Below, one piece after another: positions 39,301 to 50,346 of a stretch of 64,000 nucleotides of DNA. The position numbers and the translations under genes are program-made. The notes beneath the pieces are model-generated. The model was not told the origin of the DNA, searched no databases, and saw nothing but the letters and a program-made list of their open reading frames with translations. This DNA is from Lottia gigantea. Its lineage: Eukaryota; Mollusca; Gastropoda; Lottiidae. Location of the stretch: positions 385,440 to 449,439 of the forward strand of contig NW_008710284.1 of assembly GCF_000327385.1 (NCBI RefSeq), given 5' to 3'. The stretch's first letter is position 1. Each line of letters begins with the position of its first letter.

Positions 39301-41209
39301 CATGTTGATTACTTCGTAGATGTGTAAAGATATATCTTTGTTTATCTATTTCAGTTGTTATACGTTTGATATGAGAAAGTTATCTATACCAATGAATGTA
39401 CACAGAGACCATGTTGCCGCAGGTTCGTGACTTTTCTACAAACTAAATTTTTATCAAGACAAAAATAAACTGCTGTTAATAGTTGATGATCAAAGAAAGA
39501 AACATCTATAATTTACAAGAATAACAACCTAGATTCACCCAGAATGAAAACAAACTAAATCTTAAAAGTACAAGAGAATTGTTCTGTTTGCTATTTAAAG
39601 TAAGATAACTGCTGTTAATGAAACTATGACTAAGACCACAATGATTGAGTTATTATATTATGTATGTATATTACAGTAATGGATGTAGATTACTCACCAA
39701 CTGGTAAAGAATTTGTAACAGCCGGATATGATCATTGTTTAAGAATATTTCCACTAGATCACGGTCACAGTAGGTAAGTTCTTTTATTTCTATATGAAAC
39801 TATTAGAAGAATGAGCTTGGTAAATAATGAAGTGAAAGTCAATGGAAATTTAATGAATGGAGTTTTAAGTGCTAAGTTTCTGCACCTGATTGGGTCATGT
39901 AGTGTGTGTGCAGTAGGGATATTTTGCCAGGACGGTGGCATTAGCCTACTCTTTTCGTTTACCAAATGGAGAAGTCCTTTCCATGTGATTTGATCCCCTC
40001 ATTGTTATTGTTTTTGGGAAAGGACTAGACTTATTTTGTGATTGCTATAGTTACGTACTATAAGTTACGAGTAACCAGGTTCATTTAATGTCTACTTTAG
40101 TTAAAGTAACGAGTATTTAGGTTTAAATTTTTAAATTGCTATGATTTTTTCAGAGAAATATATCACACACAGAGAATGCACAGAATTCACACGTGTTGTT
40201 GGTCACTAGATAATAAATACATACTGTCTGGATCTGAGGAAATGAATATCAGATTGTGGAAAGCCAGGGCTTGGGAAAAACTAGGAACAGTAAGTCTCTT
40301 ACAGATTCTATAAAGGTTTTCTAGCTTCTATTTACACCAGTTTGATTTTTAAACTGAGGTTTAGTAGGTTTGCTAGTATTTCTAACCTTTGTTTGTGAAG
40401 TGGAGACCAATATTTCACTGTAACTTTAATCAATTCTAATGTTAATATTATAAAATCAATATTATTAGAATTAATCAGAACGGATCTGTAATATCCAACT
40501 TATAACTTCACCACTCTTTTAATGGCATGAATTTTTAAAATTTGAAATCTGCTTCAATGCTTGAATTTTTAGATGCTTGTACTGAATCTAAAATGTTATT
40601 TTTCAGTTAAAATCTAGAGAGAGTACAACATTACGATATAACGCCAAATTAAAAACTAAATTTAGCAATCATCCTCAAGTTAAACGTGTTTTAAAACATC
40701 GCCACGTTTCTAAAATGGTCTTTCATAACACAAGAGAAATCAGAAAGATTAGAGAAGCTCAGAAGAAAAGGTTTGTACTTTGTTTTTCAATTTATTCTTT
40801 GTAAAGGGATTATAAAGAGGTTTTCCAAAATTTTGATGTGTACTGGGGACACTGATAGCATCAATTTGCAACATTCCAATTTTGAATCAGTTGTCTGTGG
40901 TTCCTGCCATTCCACCTAAACTAAGCATTTGATGACGTCAAACTCTTAGTTTATAACAAGAAACAAGAATGCTGGTCAAACTTCAGTAGGGACGCTGGCT
41001 GAAATAGGTCATTTGTCTGGAGAGCGTACAACGTGAATCTCGGAGTAACAACATGTTTCAGAATCTGTTCAATATTTATAAATTTACTGTATATATAATA
41101 ATATTATTGTGTATTTTTCAGGGAACAGAATAGAATGGAGAACAGTAAGATTGGATCAGTTGGCTACAAATCAGAGAAAGAATCACACATGGTGGGAGAA
41201 CTGGAGTAA
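36400..41209 (+). CDS. dcaf13: DCAF13 (WDSOF1/Sof1), WD40 ribosome-biogenesis factor
   Basis: Twelve exons (36400-36469, 36805-37004, 37222-37329, 37765-37851, 38222-38377, 38740-38817, 39010-39092, 39355-39422, 39677-39773, 40154-40289, 40607-40770, 41122-41209) join in phase to 444 residues, against about 445 in vertebrates. The N-terminus (KIKCLSRNPDDF...VPRNYDPNLHPFE) and the blocks LNAAKLERVFAKPFLGSLDG, FNPIE, TWNPMEAYIF, DVDYSPTGKEFV and GSEEMNIRLWKA are highly characteristic. The middle is a WD40 propeller (VRLWNI, VNIWDE, MNIRLW). The basic tail is the Sof1-like domain (HRHVSKMVFHNTREIRKI). In yeast and animals this protein works in the nucleolar small-subunit processome for 18S rRNA maturation. 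In animals it also serves as a substrate receptor of CUL4-DDB1 ubiquitin ligases. Nothing is missing or broken. Confidence 0.97.
39826..39965. repeat. Dispersed short repeat, copy 2, in a dcaf13 intron
   Basis: This segment shares GAATGGAGTTTTA, CATGTAGTGTGTGTG and CCAGGACGGTGGCATTAGCC with the copy at 24480-24605, in the same order and similar spacing. It lies in the intron after 39773. It has no coding content. Confidence 0.5.
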
Positions 41210-42635
41210 CTTCATTATAATAATAAAATGTACATATTATTTTACTCTTTTCTGTTTAGTTTCTTGTTTACCTTGTTCAGCAGAATTTTTTTCTGTTATC
41301 AGTTTTGGTGGTGGTTGTTTTCGTTCGTTTTTTTATGAAAAAGTTTGAATTTATTCCCCTTCCTTCATTATTGGAGTGAGGGTGGGACTGATATCTCTGT
41401 GGGTAGGGCAACAGAAAAAATACTTGAGAGGGAATGGGAAAAGTGTAAAGGTTAAAGTAAATCAGAGGGGGTGACTAGAATTAACTCTGGTTTGCTCTTC
41501 CATGTCGTAAAAAAAGAAAAATGAGGCTTACATCAGTGCAATTCACAGGAAGTAATTGAAAATCTATCAAAATACACAAATCATCACACAAACTAAATAA
41601 TAAGCAATATATTCATACAGCAATCTGTGAATTAAAATCTTCAAGATGTCAAAATCAACAGTCATGTTGTATTATTCAAGCTGACAAAATCATTGCCTTT
41701 ATCTAGGACCTCAGCCAGTGCTTTCTGTAGGAGATTTTACAAACTTTCTCACTCTTGATATCAATAGCCATCATGGATCATTCAAGATTGCAAGGAACAA
41801 CAATCCCAAGGGATCCCGGTGCTCTCTTTTCAGTGCATTGCACTAATGGTATAAAAAAAAATGAAGTTATTTGTTGTCTTAAAATTTACAAGGATTGCAA
41901 GAGTTCTCTCCCATCTACTACTATTATCAAAGTTGAATGGCTGTTGAGGCTGGATACACGAGAAATCAATAAATTAGTCACGTGATATAAAATGGCTGCG
42001 CCCTTGTTCGCGTTATTTACAACAATGAATTAAGAAAATCGATTAAAACACCATGCAATAGAGTTTGAAACACGATGACATTCAGCGAATATATAGATTT
42101 AAAGGTGAGTTAAATGAATTTTAAGAGATTTGTGTTATTTGTCAATGTTTAGGAGGGTAAGCGAGTAAATTCCCTTGCCCGGGAAACCGGCTTCCTTTGT
42201 TTACATTTTTCAATCAATGTTATCTTTTGTACCAGTTGTCACTCAATGATTATTTGACAATGGTAATGGTTTGTCAGTGAGGTGAAAAAGGCTTCTATAG
42301 GTAGGCAGGGAATGCTTCTTGGTATCTGCAAAAGGGAGGGTTGTCAATAAGACATCACTTTTGGTGAGACCACAATAGCAATTATAATGTTTCCTTGTGT
42401 ATCTTTATGAATGTGTAGCCTATTTAGCATAGGTCCAAGGTTTGGGCAGTCAGACTTAAGTGCTGATGTGCTCTTGTTGATTTCAAATGCTGCTAATAAA
42501 GCCTGTTGTATTTTTATCTATTTAGATAGTCTCCAAGCCAACCAGCGAGTGACCATTGCTCCTCATAATTCCTTGTATTTATTCAGATTTTTATTTACTA
42601 TTTTCAGATGAAATGTTCTGCAGAATTTTGAATGA
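41210..42635 (+). other. Intergenic and 5' UTR region before med23, with a probable 5' UTR intron
   Basis: A GTGAGT donor at 42105 and a TTTTCAG acceptor ending at 42607 would remove about 500 bp just before the med23 start. An ATG at 42075 in the upstream piece would open only a short upstream frame that stops before the main ATG, which could damp translation. The first 150 bp or so after 41209 are presumably the dcaf13 3' UTR. No other gene is seen. Confidence 0.4.
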
Positions 42636-45600
42636 ATGGATGAAAAAACAGTAGAAATCAAAATGATGGAATGCTTGGACGAGATTTTGAAGAAAGACAT
42701 CGAGCAGGCGTTTAGCAACCAAATCATCTTTAAAGAAGGGGATTATGGGAAGAAAGTTGAAACAGACACGGAAAAAATCAAAGCATTTTTACAGACGGTT
42801 CCTTCGGAATCTTTAGACTTTGCCCTCCAGACGCTAGTGAAATGCATTTATCTTCAACGCAATAAAAATCGTCTCCAACTTTTGTGTAAGATTCTGGAAT
42901 CACTCGTCGAAACAAACACAATCTCGGCTAAACCAGTCAGCGACCATCTTTTAGCTCACGAAGGATTGACATACACAGATGAACTTCATTGGAAAGCCAC
43001 GTTTAAGACACTACGAAACATTGTGGGCGGAGTTCATTACAAAGAGGCCAGAGATTTGTTGAAAATTGTGTTAGAAAAATGTCAAGAGAAGACGACGGAA
43101 ACTGCAGGAGCTCATGCCACTGCCTTGAACCAAATTGATGAATCGTTGAAAGTTATAGAATACATTTTAGACAGAAACGCTTGTCTGTTGCCAGGATACT
43201 TCGCCATGAACGAAATCTCCAAGGTGTGCCTGTCAACGCAAACATGGCCGCATTGGAGACTAGGACGTATTTTATCAGACTATATCACCAGTTTTGAATT
43301 CGCTGCTCAGATGGTGTCAATCTGCGGCAGACGTGAGCTACTTCCTGTGGTTGGACACTCCATTGCTACGAATAATGTCTGGCGTTTGAATTCCTACACG
43401 TTGGCGTTCGTTCTGAATGGACCGTTACCCTACGAAAAGGAGCTGACTGAACCACAAACTGCATTGATGCGATACGTTCTCCAACAACCATATTCCAGAG
43501 AAATGGCGTCCAACATGCTTGGTCTGAACAAACAGGCTAAACAACGCTGTGAGGCTTTGGAGAATCAACTGGTAGATCAGGTTGTCATGGCGATAGAAAG
43601 ATGCGAGGAAGGTCACGAAAGTGGTGGAGAAAATGATCAGTTACTATGGCAACATCTTTCAAGTCAGCTGATTTATTTTGTGTTGTTTCAATTTGCTAGT
43701 TTTCCTCACATGGTGACCTCTCTTTATGAGAAGCTGAAGGGGAAGAATTTGAAAAAGGGCAGAGACAATTTGATGTGGGTCCTTCTTCAGTTTATATCAG
43801 GAAGCATTCAAAAGAATTCTTTGGCTGATTTTCTCCCAGTGATGAAACTGTATGATCTGCTGTATTCTGATTCAGAAATCATCCCAATTCCAGACGTCAC
43901 CATGGCTCACTGCACCCATGCTTTTGCTGGAACCTGCATCTGGATTCACATTGATAAGAAAGCACAGTCAGACAACGTTCAACTCCATCGACCAATTCCT
44001 CTGGCATTACGAGATCATTTGCAATTCCTGGTCCAGACTCTAAACATGAAGAACTTGGTATTAAACGATTTCAAGGTTGCTCTACTGTGTAACGCCTACA
44101 GCACTGACACAACTCGCTTCAGCATACCAATGGGACATCTTCTAGAGTGTATCTATGGCAACAATAAAACAACAACGCTGCTGCCTGGAAACGTTGTTGC
44201 ATCTGCACCTATTCAACCTTTGTCGATGAGTCTGTTGGATTCATTGACAGTTCACGTCAAGATGAGTCTTATCCACAGCATAGTTTCAAAAGTGATGAAG
44301 CTAGCCAAATCCAAGTCACATGTGGCGTTAGCTCCTTCCCTGGTCAAAACGTACAGTCGGCTGTTGGTGTACACTGAGATCGAGTCTTTGGGAATCAAAG
44401 GATTCATCGGACAGCTGCTTCCGAATGTTTTCAGCTATAACGCCATTGGGATCATCCATACTCTGTTGGAGATGTTCAGTTATAGAATGCATCACATTCA
44501 GATCCATTATAGAGTCCAGCTGCTAAGTTATCTGAATTCCATGGTCAATATCCAACCTGCCAATCAAAACCAGCTCCACCTCTGCGTGGAAACGACAGCG
44601 TTGCGTCTCATCACCAGCATGGGAAGTGCAGAAGTCCAACCACATCTGTCAAGAATCTCCAACGAACCAAAAGGAATCCTTGCAGGAGAGTCAGAAGAGC
44701 TGAATAGAGTCTTAGTCCTCACCATTGCCAGAGCCATGCACATAACAGGAGCTGACAGCTTCTCCACTAACTGGGCTAAAGACATCTTGATCTCTGTGGT
44801 CCAGTCCACCCCTCTCGGCTGGCCACAAGCTACTCTTCAATGCTTTCCCACAAGCTTGAGTGACTTCTTCAATCAAACTCCAGTCCAGAGAGAAGACAAG
44901 AACGTCCTGAAGAAGACCGTAGAGACGGAGTACCGGAAGTGGAAAAGCATGGCGAACGAAAACGACATCATCTCTTTATTTTCCATGCAGGGAAAGCCAC
45001 CCTTGTTCCTCTGCATCATTTGGAAGAATCTGATCGAAGAAAAAAGAGTGACGCCGACTGCTTACAAAGTTCTGGATCGTCTGGGACCAAGAGCTTTGGC
45101 AACTCATTTGAGGACTTTCGTGGACTTTCTGGTATACGAGGTCTCCCTTCAGTCGCAGCAGGTCAATCGATACGTTGAAGCCGTTAACGACATGATTTGG
45201 AAATGCAACATCATCACCATAGACAGGCTCATCCTGTGTCTGGTATTGAGGAACATGGACTCCAAGGAATCGACCTTGAGATTCGTCTTGACGCAGCTGA
45301 TTCTCCTTCAAGGGAACGACTTCAAAGAAAGAGTCCACGAGTTTGTCAAAGACAACAGTCCTGAGCATTGGCAATCCACCAACTGTCACGAAAAGCACAT
45401 GAACTTCCACAGGACCTACCCGGAGAAATTCTACTTTGAAGGTATCCAGGACATGAACAGTCCAATCCAGCATCAGTACCTTCCGGTTTACTTTGGGAAC
45501 GTCTGTTTGAGGTTCCTGCCAGTCTTGGATGTCCTGATCCATCGAATGATCGAGAACACGGCTGTCCATAAGGTTCTGGAGAACATCTTGGAACAAATCG

Positions 45601-46670
45601 GATGTCTGTTTAAATTCCACGACAGACCGATCACCTACCTGTACAACACTTATTATTACTATGAAAAGCTACTGGCGGATCGACCAGCACTGAAGAGAAA
45701 GCTGCTTCAAACAGTGATTGGCGCCTTCAGTGAGATTCGCCCTAAGAATTGGTGTATATCGGAATCGTATTTGACGTACCTTGGAGGCGGTATGGACGAT
45801 ATGGAATGGAAACCTGATGCAGAATACTATCTTCAAATAGCCAAGCGACTTTCGGACACGTTAACCGGCGTCTCACCAGCTCCGTTCCCCGACTGTGACT
45901 GGCGTTTCAATGAATTCCCGAATCCGGCTGCCCACGCTTTGTATGTGTCTTGCGTCGAGCTGATGGCTCTGCCAGTGAGCAGTCAAATCGTGGGCGCAGG
46001 ACTGCTGGATATCGTCTTGAAGAGCTCTACCAAGATTCCCCGGAACGTCATTATGTCGTGGATGAACGCCGTTGGTTTGATCATCACGTCACTACCAGAA
46101 AGCTGCTGGTGGCCGGTCCTCAGTGATCGCATCATTAAAACGCTTCAAGGGAAAGAACTTCTAAGCCTAACTGCACAATCCAGCTACAAACTTTTTGAAA
46201 AGTTGAATTTCAAGAAATGTTACGATACGTATTCTGAAAATGAAAGTAGTACATTGTTGTGTTTATGCCATGCGATCTGGCATCATGCAGGTATTGGACA
46301 ATTATCATTGCTGCCAAATTTCCTCAAAGACAAGGTGAAGCCGATAGCAAAACGTGAAGAACAGTTGATTTATGTTTGCCATCTTGTCGGACCGTTTCTA
46401 CAACGACTTCACGCAGAGAGAACGCGGTCTCTTCTGGATTTAACAGTCGAGCTGTACCAAATATTGCTTAACGTAGATAAAGCGTGCGAACGCTTACAGT
46501 TCATGGATCCCATAAGCGACTTTCTGTACCATATAAAGTACATGTTCGTCGGAGACGGCGTTAAATCAGAGACGGAAAACGTTATAAGAAATTTGAGCCC
46601 GTCTTTGCAGTTGCGTCTACGTTTTATTTCTCATATCATTAACGCAGAACAGGAAAATAAATTTGTTTGA
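42636..46670 (+). CDS. med23: Mediator complex subunit 23 (MED23/Sur2), single coding exon
   Basis: An unbroken 1344-codon frame matches MED23 from end to end (about 1368 residues in human). Recognisable blocks include ILDRNACLLPGYFA, SICGRRELLPVV, EPQTALMRYVLQQPYSREM, QLLWQHLSSQLIYFVLFQFA, MWVLLQFISGSIQKN, SLGIKGFIGQLLP, MFSYRMHHIQIHYRVQLLSY, YRKWKSMANENDIISLFSMQ, CDWRFNEFPNPAAHAL and YVCHLVGPFLQRL. MED23 is a Mediator tail subunit that links activators such as Elk1 and E1A-type regulators to RNA polymerase II in the nucleus. The start was chosen at 42636 because no in-frame coding exon lies upstream. The lack of introns is striking, since the vertebrate gene is split into many exons and neighbouring genes here have 3-15. 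The frame is fully intact, so it is a working gene whether or not it arose by retroposition. Confidence 0.96.
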   Translation: MDEKTVEIKMMECLDEILKKDIEQAFSNQIIFKEGDYGKKVETDTEKIKAFLQTVPSESLDFALQTLVKCIYLQRNKNRLQLLCKILESLVETNTISAKPVSDHLLAHEGLTYTDELHWKATFKTLRNIVGGVHYKEARDLLKIVLEKCQEKTTETAGAHATALNQIDESLKVIEYILDRNACLLPGYFAMNEISKVCLSTQTWPHWRLGRILSDYITSFEFAAQMVSICGRRELLPVVGHSIATNNVWRLNSYTLAFVLNGPLPYEKELTEPQTALMRYVLQQPYSREMASNMLGLNKQAKQRCEALENQLVDQVVMAIERCEEGHESGGENDQLLWQHLSSQLIYFVLFQFASFPHMVTSLYEKLKGKNLKKGRDNLMWVLLQFISGSIQKNSLADFLPVMKLYDLLYSDSEIIPIPDVTMAHCTHAFAGTCIWIHIDKKAQSDNVQLHRPIPLALRDHLQFLVQTLNMKNLVLNDFKVALLCNAYSTDTTRFSIPMGHLLECIYGNNKTTTLLPGNVVASAPIQPLSMSLLDSLTVHVKMSLIHSIVSKVMKLAKSKSHVALAPSLVKTYSRLLVYTEIESLGIKGFIGQLLPNVFSYNAIGIIHTLLEMFSYRMHHIQIHYRVQLLSYLNSMVNIQPANQNQLHLCVETTALRLITSMGSAEVQPHLSRISNEPKGILAGESEELNRVLVLTIARAMHITGADSFSTNWAKDILISVVQSTPLGWPQATLQCFPTSLSDFFNQTPVQREDKNVLKKTVETEYRKWKSMANENDIISLFSMQGKPPLFLCIIWKNLIEEKRVTPTAYKVLDRLGPRALATHLRTFVDFLVYEVSLQSQQVNRYVEAVNDMIWKCNIITIDRLILCLVLRNMDSKESTLRFVLTQLILLQGNDFKERVHEFVKDNSPEHWQSTNCHEKHMNFHRTYPEKFYFEGIQDMNSPIQHQYLPVYFGNVCLRFLPVLDVLIHRMIENTAVHKVLENILEQIGCLFKFHDRPITYLYNTYYYYEKLLADRPALKRKLLQTVIGAFSEIRPKNWCISESYLTYLGGGMDDMEWKPDAEYYLQIAKRLSDTLTGVSPAPFPDCDWRFNEFPNPAAHALYVSCVELMALPVSSQIVGAGLLDIVLKSSTKIPRNVIMSWMNAVGLIITSLPESCWWPVLSDRIIKTLQGKELLSLTAQSSYKLFEKLNFKKCYDTYSENESSTLLCLCHAIWHHAGIGQLSLLPNFLKDKVKPIAKREEQLIYVCHLVGPFLQRLHAERTRSLLDLTVELYQILLNVDKACERLQFMDPISDFLYHIKYMFVGDGVKSETENVIRNLSPSLQLRLRFISHIINAEQENKFV

Positions 46671-47856
46671 ATTTGCTGATTCGGACTGAAACTAATATTA
46701 TAATGTGCTAGTTTGGCAAAATCTAATCTCGGTGACCATACGAAAGTTGTATAAAGACCTATTGTTGACATTTTCGAACCGCTATTGGGTACCGGCATCG
46801 CTCCAATTTATGCTCTTAGATTTATAATTCATTTAAATATTGAGACTTGTTGATAAATTCTTGTACTATAGGCATAGACGTAGCTCTAATTGTGCCGTCT
46901 GCATGTCATTAATACCGCGAATACCACTGTAATATTTCTATATGATACCAAATGTTGTCATTGCAATGGAATCCTTTCCAAATTACTTTGTTCTTTTTAC
47001 TTGATTATACAGCTTCGATTTCTAAATGTTACTATGAACTGTCATTAAACCCATGGAAAATTAAGACGCAGCTTTTTGTGCTAAGAAAAGTAAAGTGCTG
47101 ATTGAAATTTTTTGCTATTGAATCGATTTTGTTCAAAATGTTGTACTATTACTTGTTAAATATAAAGAATTTTGTTACTTATGTTGATGTCTTTTTTATT
47201 TGGTTGTAAATGGCGATCGCACGATATCCGACGTACAGCAATACCAAATGCCATATAAGTCTTGAATATATTCCAGAAAGAGGGTGGGGGATGAAGTTGT
47301 ACAGTGGCAGCCCAGAATGCAAGTCTTCGGGCATGATTCTCATAACTAGACTAGAGATTAGGGTAATCTCGGATATTTCGACCCCCACTCGGACGTCAAC
47401 CCGGCTCCGCCACTGCTCAGGGCGTCACCTAACCTTATTCTAGATCTACTTTGGTACTATTGAAGCACCTTGCTCTTGGTTATATTGAAGCGGGGATACC
47501 GAGAGAAGACGTAAAAGCTAAGGTGTACGAGAAACCCAAAATGTTGAAGATACACGATACATTCTTAGCCTAATACACTGTTATATTAGTTTATTGTCTC
47601 TAACCCTCCGATACCACAAAAAATCGATGATGCCTAACAAGGCCAATTAGAGTAGAATTACCCTTGTTATGGGTCTCAGTTAACGAGGTATGATTAATTA
47701 CAATCAAAATAGACTTAATTAATGACAACTTGGTCTAAAAATACAACCATCAGAACGTCATTGGTAGGGAGGAAACGCCACTACCTGGATGACGATATCG
47801 GCGAGATGAATACCAGTCCGTAGTGTTGACGCGTTAGACAGCATGTTACCAGCAAC
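46671..47856. other. med23 3' flank and intergenic DNA
   Basis: The stretch has no supported gene. The first few hundred bases are the likely med23 3' UTR. A GGCTCCGCCACTG motif at 47403-47415, in opposite orientation to a similar motif at 29859, looks like the end of a small hAT-type transposon remnant. Confidence 0.4.
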
Positions 47857-50260
47857 ATGAACCATCTCATTGGATTTATTCTCTTTTTCAACTTGGCAGC
47901 TACAGGTAAATATTAATATTCTTTACCAGTAGAACACAAAACTCCATTACATTTTATTAAAATGGCTTTTAATTTCTCAAAGAAAGAAATCGTGGCATAC
48001 TTTTCAAATATCGTTTGAGAGTCTCTCCAAAACATGATACAGGTGCCGAGTTTAATCATTAATAATGTGATAACCTGTTCAAAATAGCAGCAATTTCTAG
48101 AAACAATCGAGCATATTCCCAGCTTTAAAAAACTAGAATAGTTCATATAAATCATAGGATTTACCTGTCGGTTTGACATGGCTTTGATATATCGTTCTCC
48201 CAGAAACTTCATATTGAACTTAACTGCGTGAAAAAGAAGATTTGGCAGCTTCGTTTCGTGTTTACATACAGGTTATTACACTTGCCACCCATGATCTGAC
48301 ACGATTCTTCCTTAAATCGCGTTCTTGTCGAAATATTTTAATTTAATTGTTTTGTTTTAGGATGTTACGGCTGCAAATCTCATGTTCGTTTGGCTGCAGC
48401 AAAAATAGCCAATTATGTTTCCTCTAAAGGGTATGTATCTTGTACTTAGTACTACTACATTGTATATGAATTTCGGAGTCGCTTTGTCTCGCTAGGATGG
48501 ACACTCGCTACCTAGCAGATAGTCGGTTTGCTGTCGGCGTCCAAGAATGGGAAATTTCCTAGAAATGCAGCTGCTGTAGAAAGAAGTGTTGAAGTTTCCC
48601 GCTTTGTTTTAATTTATAATTGATTAGCTAAGTTACACACCGCTTTACCTGTCTTCTGTTGTCCAATCTAAAGCCACAAAGTAGGTCATAAAGCTCCGTT
48701 TCATTTCATGTGCACTTTGTCTTTTTCAAAGTTCCTGAAGTATGGTTTATTTTCCTTTCAGGCTAGAGAACTGTACATGGTTAATCATAGCTAGTAGTCC
48801 GGATCAAGTAGTCCGAATAGACTTTGAAGACGTGAACATCAGGGAGGATTGTTCTTTAAGCGGAATCTCAATCTATGATGGTAAGTTACATCTTACATGA
48901 GCTCACTTCATGCTGTAGATACGCGTTTCGGATATAGTTTCTTTACCAGGACAGCTAATTTGGAAATGATGGTTAACATCATGTCACTGATTGGACTGAA
49001 AGCAGCAGTCCAACCAAGTAGCGTCCTTGGAACCATCAAAAGATAAGGGATGCTGAGTTTATAAACCATGTCGGGTGTTCTGGAAGCCCAAACATGTCCT
49101 TGAAAGTGACACCCACCGCAGTACTTATTTCAGTGGAGCTGCACTCAATTAAGTCTATAGACTGTTCAAGAATGAATCGTAGGACAATCTTTATCACCAG
49201 CGGAGTCATCGTCCTATTTAATCCCCTGATCTATATCTTCAAATTCAGGTTCGTCATTCAACACCAAACGACTGGGAATATCTTGCGAAGATGCTCAACC
49301 AGCTTACGAAAGCACTGGTCGATACATGTTGCTGCACATCAAGACCAACAACTCTGCCGGTGGCTTCATGGCCAAATACTACATGTTTTCCAAGACACAA
49401 TCTTGTAAGTGGACATTCTACTTCCGGTTTGCTTGGGCCTAAGGTACCTGTACCTGTATCTATACAATACAACATAGAAGCTGTGCATATACAAGGTACA
49501 CAGACACATCCGCCGTAATCTAGCATCATAAAACTCTGCGACTGCTTCCCGAAAGCTCTGTTGAGTTTCCTTCCAGAAGCAGTTGCTAGTAGCGGTTTAA
49601 TTTCTCGACGCAAGCGTTTGCTTACGTCCACTGCGATACACCAGGTTAGACGTCTGGAATCGCCAGTCGATCAGCGCCTGCTATCGGTATAATTTCAGAC
49701 TCTAACAAGCCATTTTGTTTCCAATTTTTATAGCCAGTGACGGAGTGACCATTGTTGGTGGAATAATTGGTGGTTTGATCCTGCTTTCCTTAGCAACCAC
49801 CATCGTCTGCACGTTAAAGAACCACAACGCCATTCCGACTATTATGGGGAAAAAGGAGTATCCAGTGGCAAGGCAGAAGGTAGACCCAGTACAACCGGCG
49901 TCAACCCTGCCGAAGGTTTCTTTAGTGACGCCTTCTGCAAATTATCTGGAACCGCTCAACTACACAGCGTTAGAGGACCCGCCTTCAGTCGATCTCATAA
50001 CCCCAATCAGCTTCACAACTCCACCATCTTTACAAATTCCTCCTCCCGTCGATTTCATTACGCCCGTCAACTACCCGTCAGCTCTTCAGTCCACATGCAT
50101 CGGTAAAGCCAACCGATGCGTCCCTGGTCATCCATTTGACGAAGAGGATAACCAAGGAACGAGCTACGCAGACAACAGTCACTTCACAAGCACCAAGAGC
50201 ATCCTCAGCCCCGGCGGTTATATCGCTACCGAATCCTCCTCTTTTGAAAATTTTGAATGA
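47857..50260 (+). CDS. Small single-CUB type I transmembrane protein
   Basis: Five exons (47857-47905, 48361-48430, 48762-48880, 49249-49404, 49734-50260) join in phase to 306 residues. A signal peptide (MNHLIGFILFFNLAAT) is followed by one CUB-like domain of about 110 residues. It shows LENCTWLIIA near its start, VVRIDFEDVNI, ISIYDGS and the closing GGFMAKYYMF. A hydrophobic, Gly-rich membrane segment (VTIVGGIIGGLILLSLATTI, about residues 136-157) and a cytoplasmic tail of about 150 residues follow. The tail repeats a [VD]-[LF]-[VI]-T-P-x-x-[FY]-like phrase three times (VSLVTPSANY, VDLITPISF, VDFITPVNY). It could be a receptor or adhesion protein. I do not recognise an orthologue, and the tail has no enzyme domain. 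Confidence 0.8.
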
Positions 50261-50340
50261 CACAACGCCTCAACTTAAAACAGATTTAAATAGTTTTTTT
50301 GCGACACGTAGAGTAGGTCATATGCAGCTTTTTTTTCACT

Positions 50341-50346
50341 AATAAA
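50341..50346 (+). terminator. Polyadenylation signal of the CUB-transmembrane gene
   Basis: A canonical AATAAA lies 81 bp after the stop codon of the CUB gene, in the expected place for the end of a short 3' UTR. Confidence 0.5.

Noticed and set aside
44976-45620. 214-codon minus-strand frame inside med23
   Set aside because: It is antisense to strongly conserved MED23 sequence and encodes nothing recognisable.
49094-49408. 104-codon plus-strand frame overlapping the fourth exon of the CUB gene
   Set aside because: It reads the exon in the wrong phase. The phase continuous with the neighbouring exons gives the CUB sequence instead.
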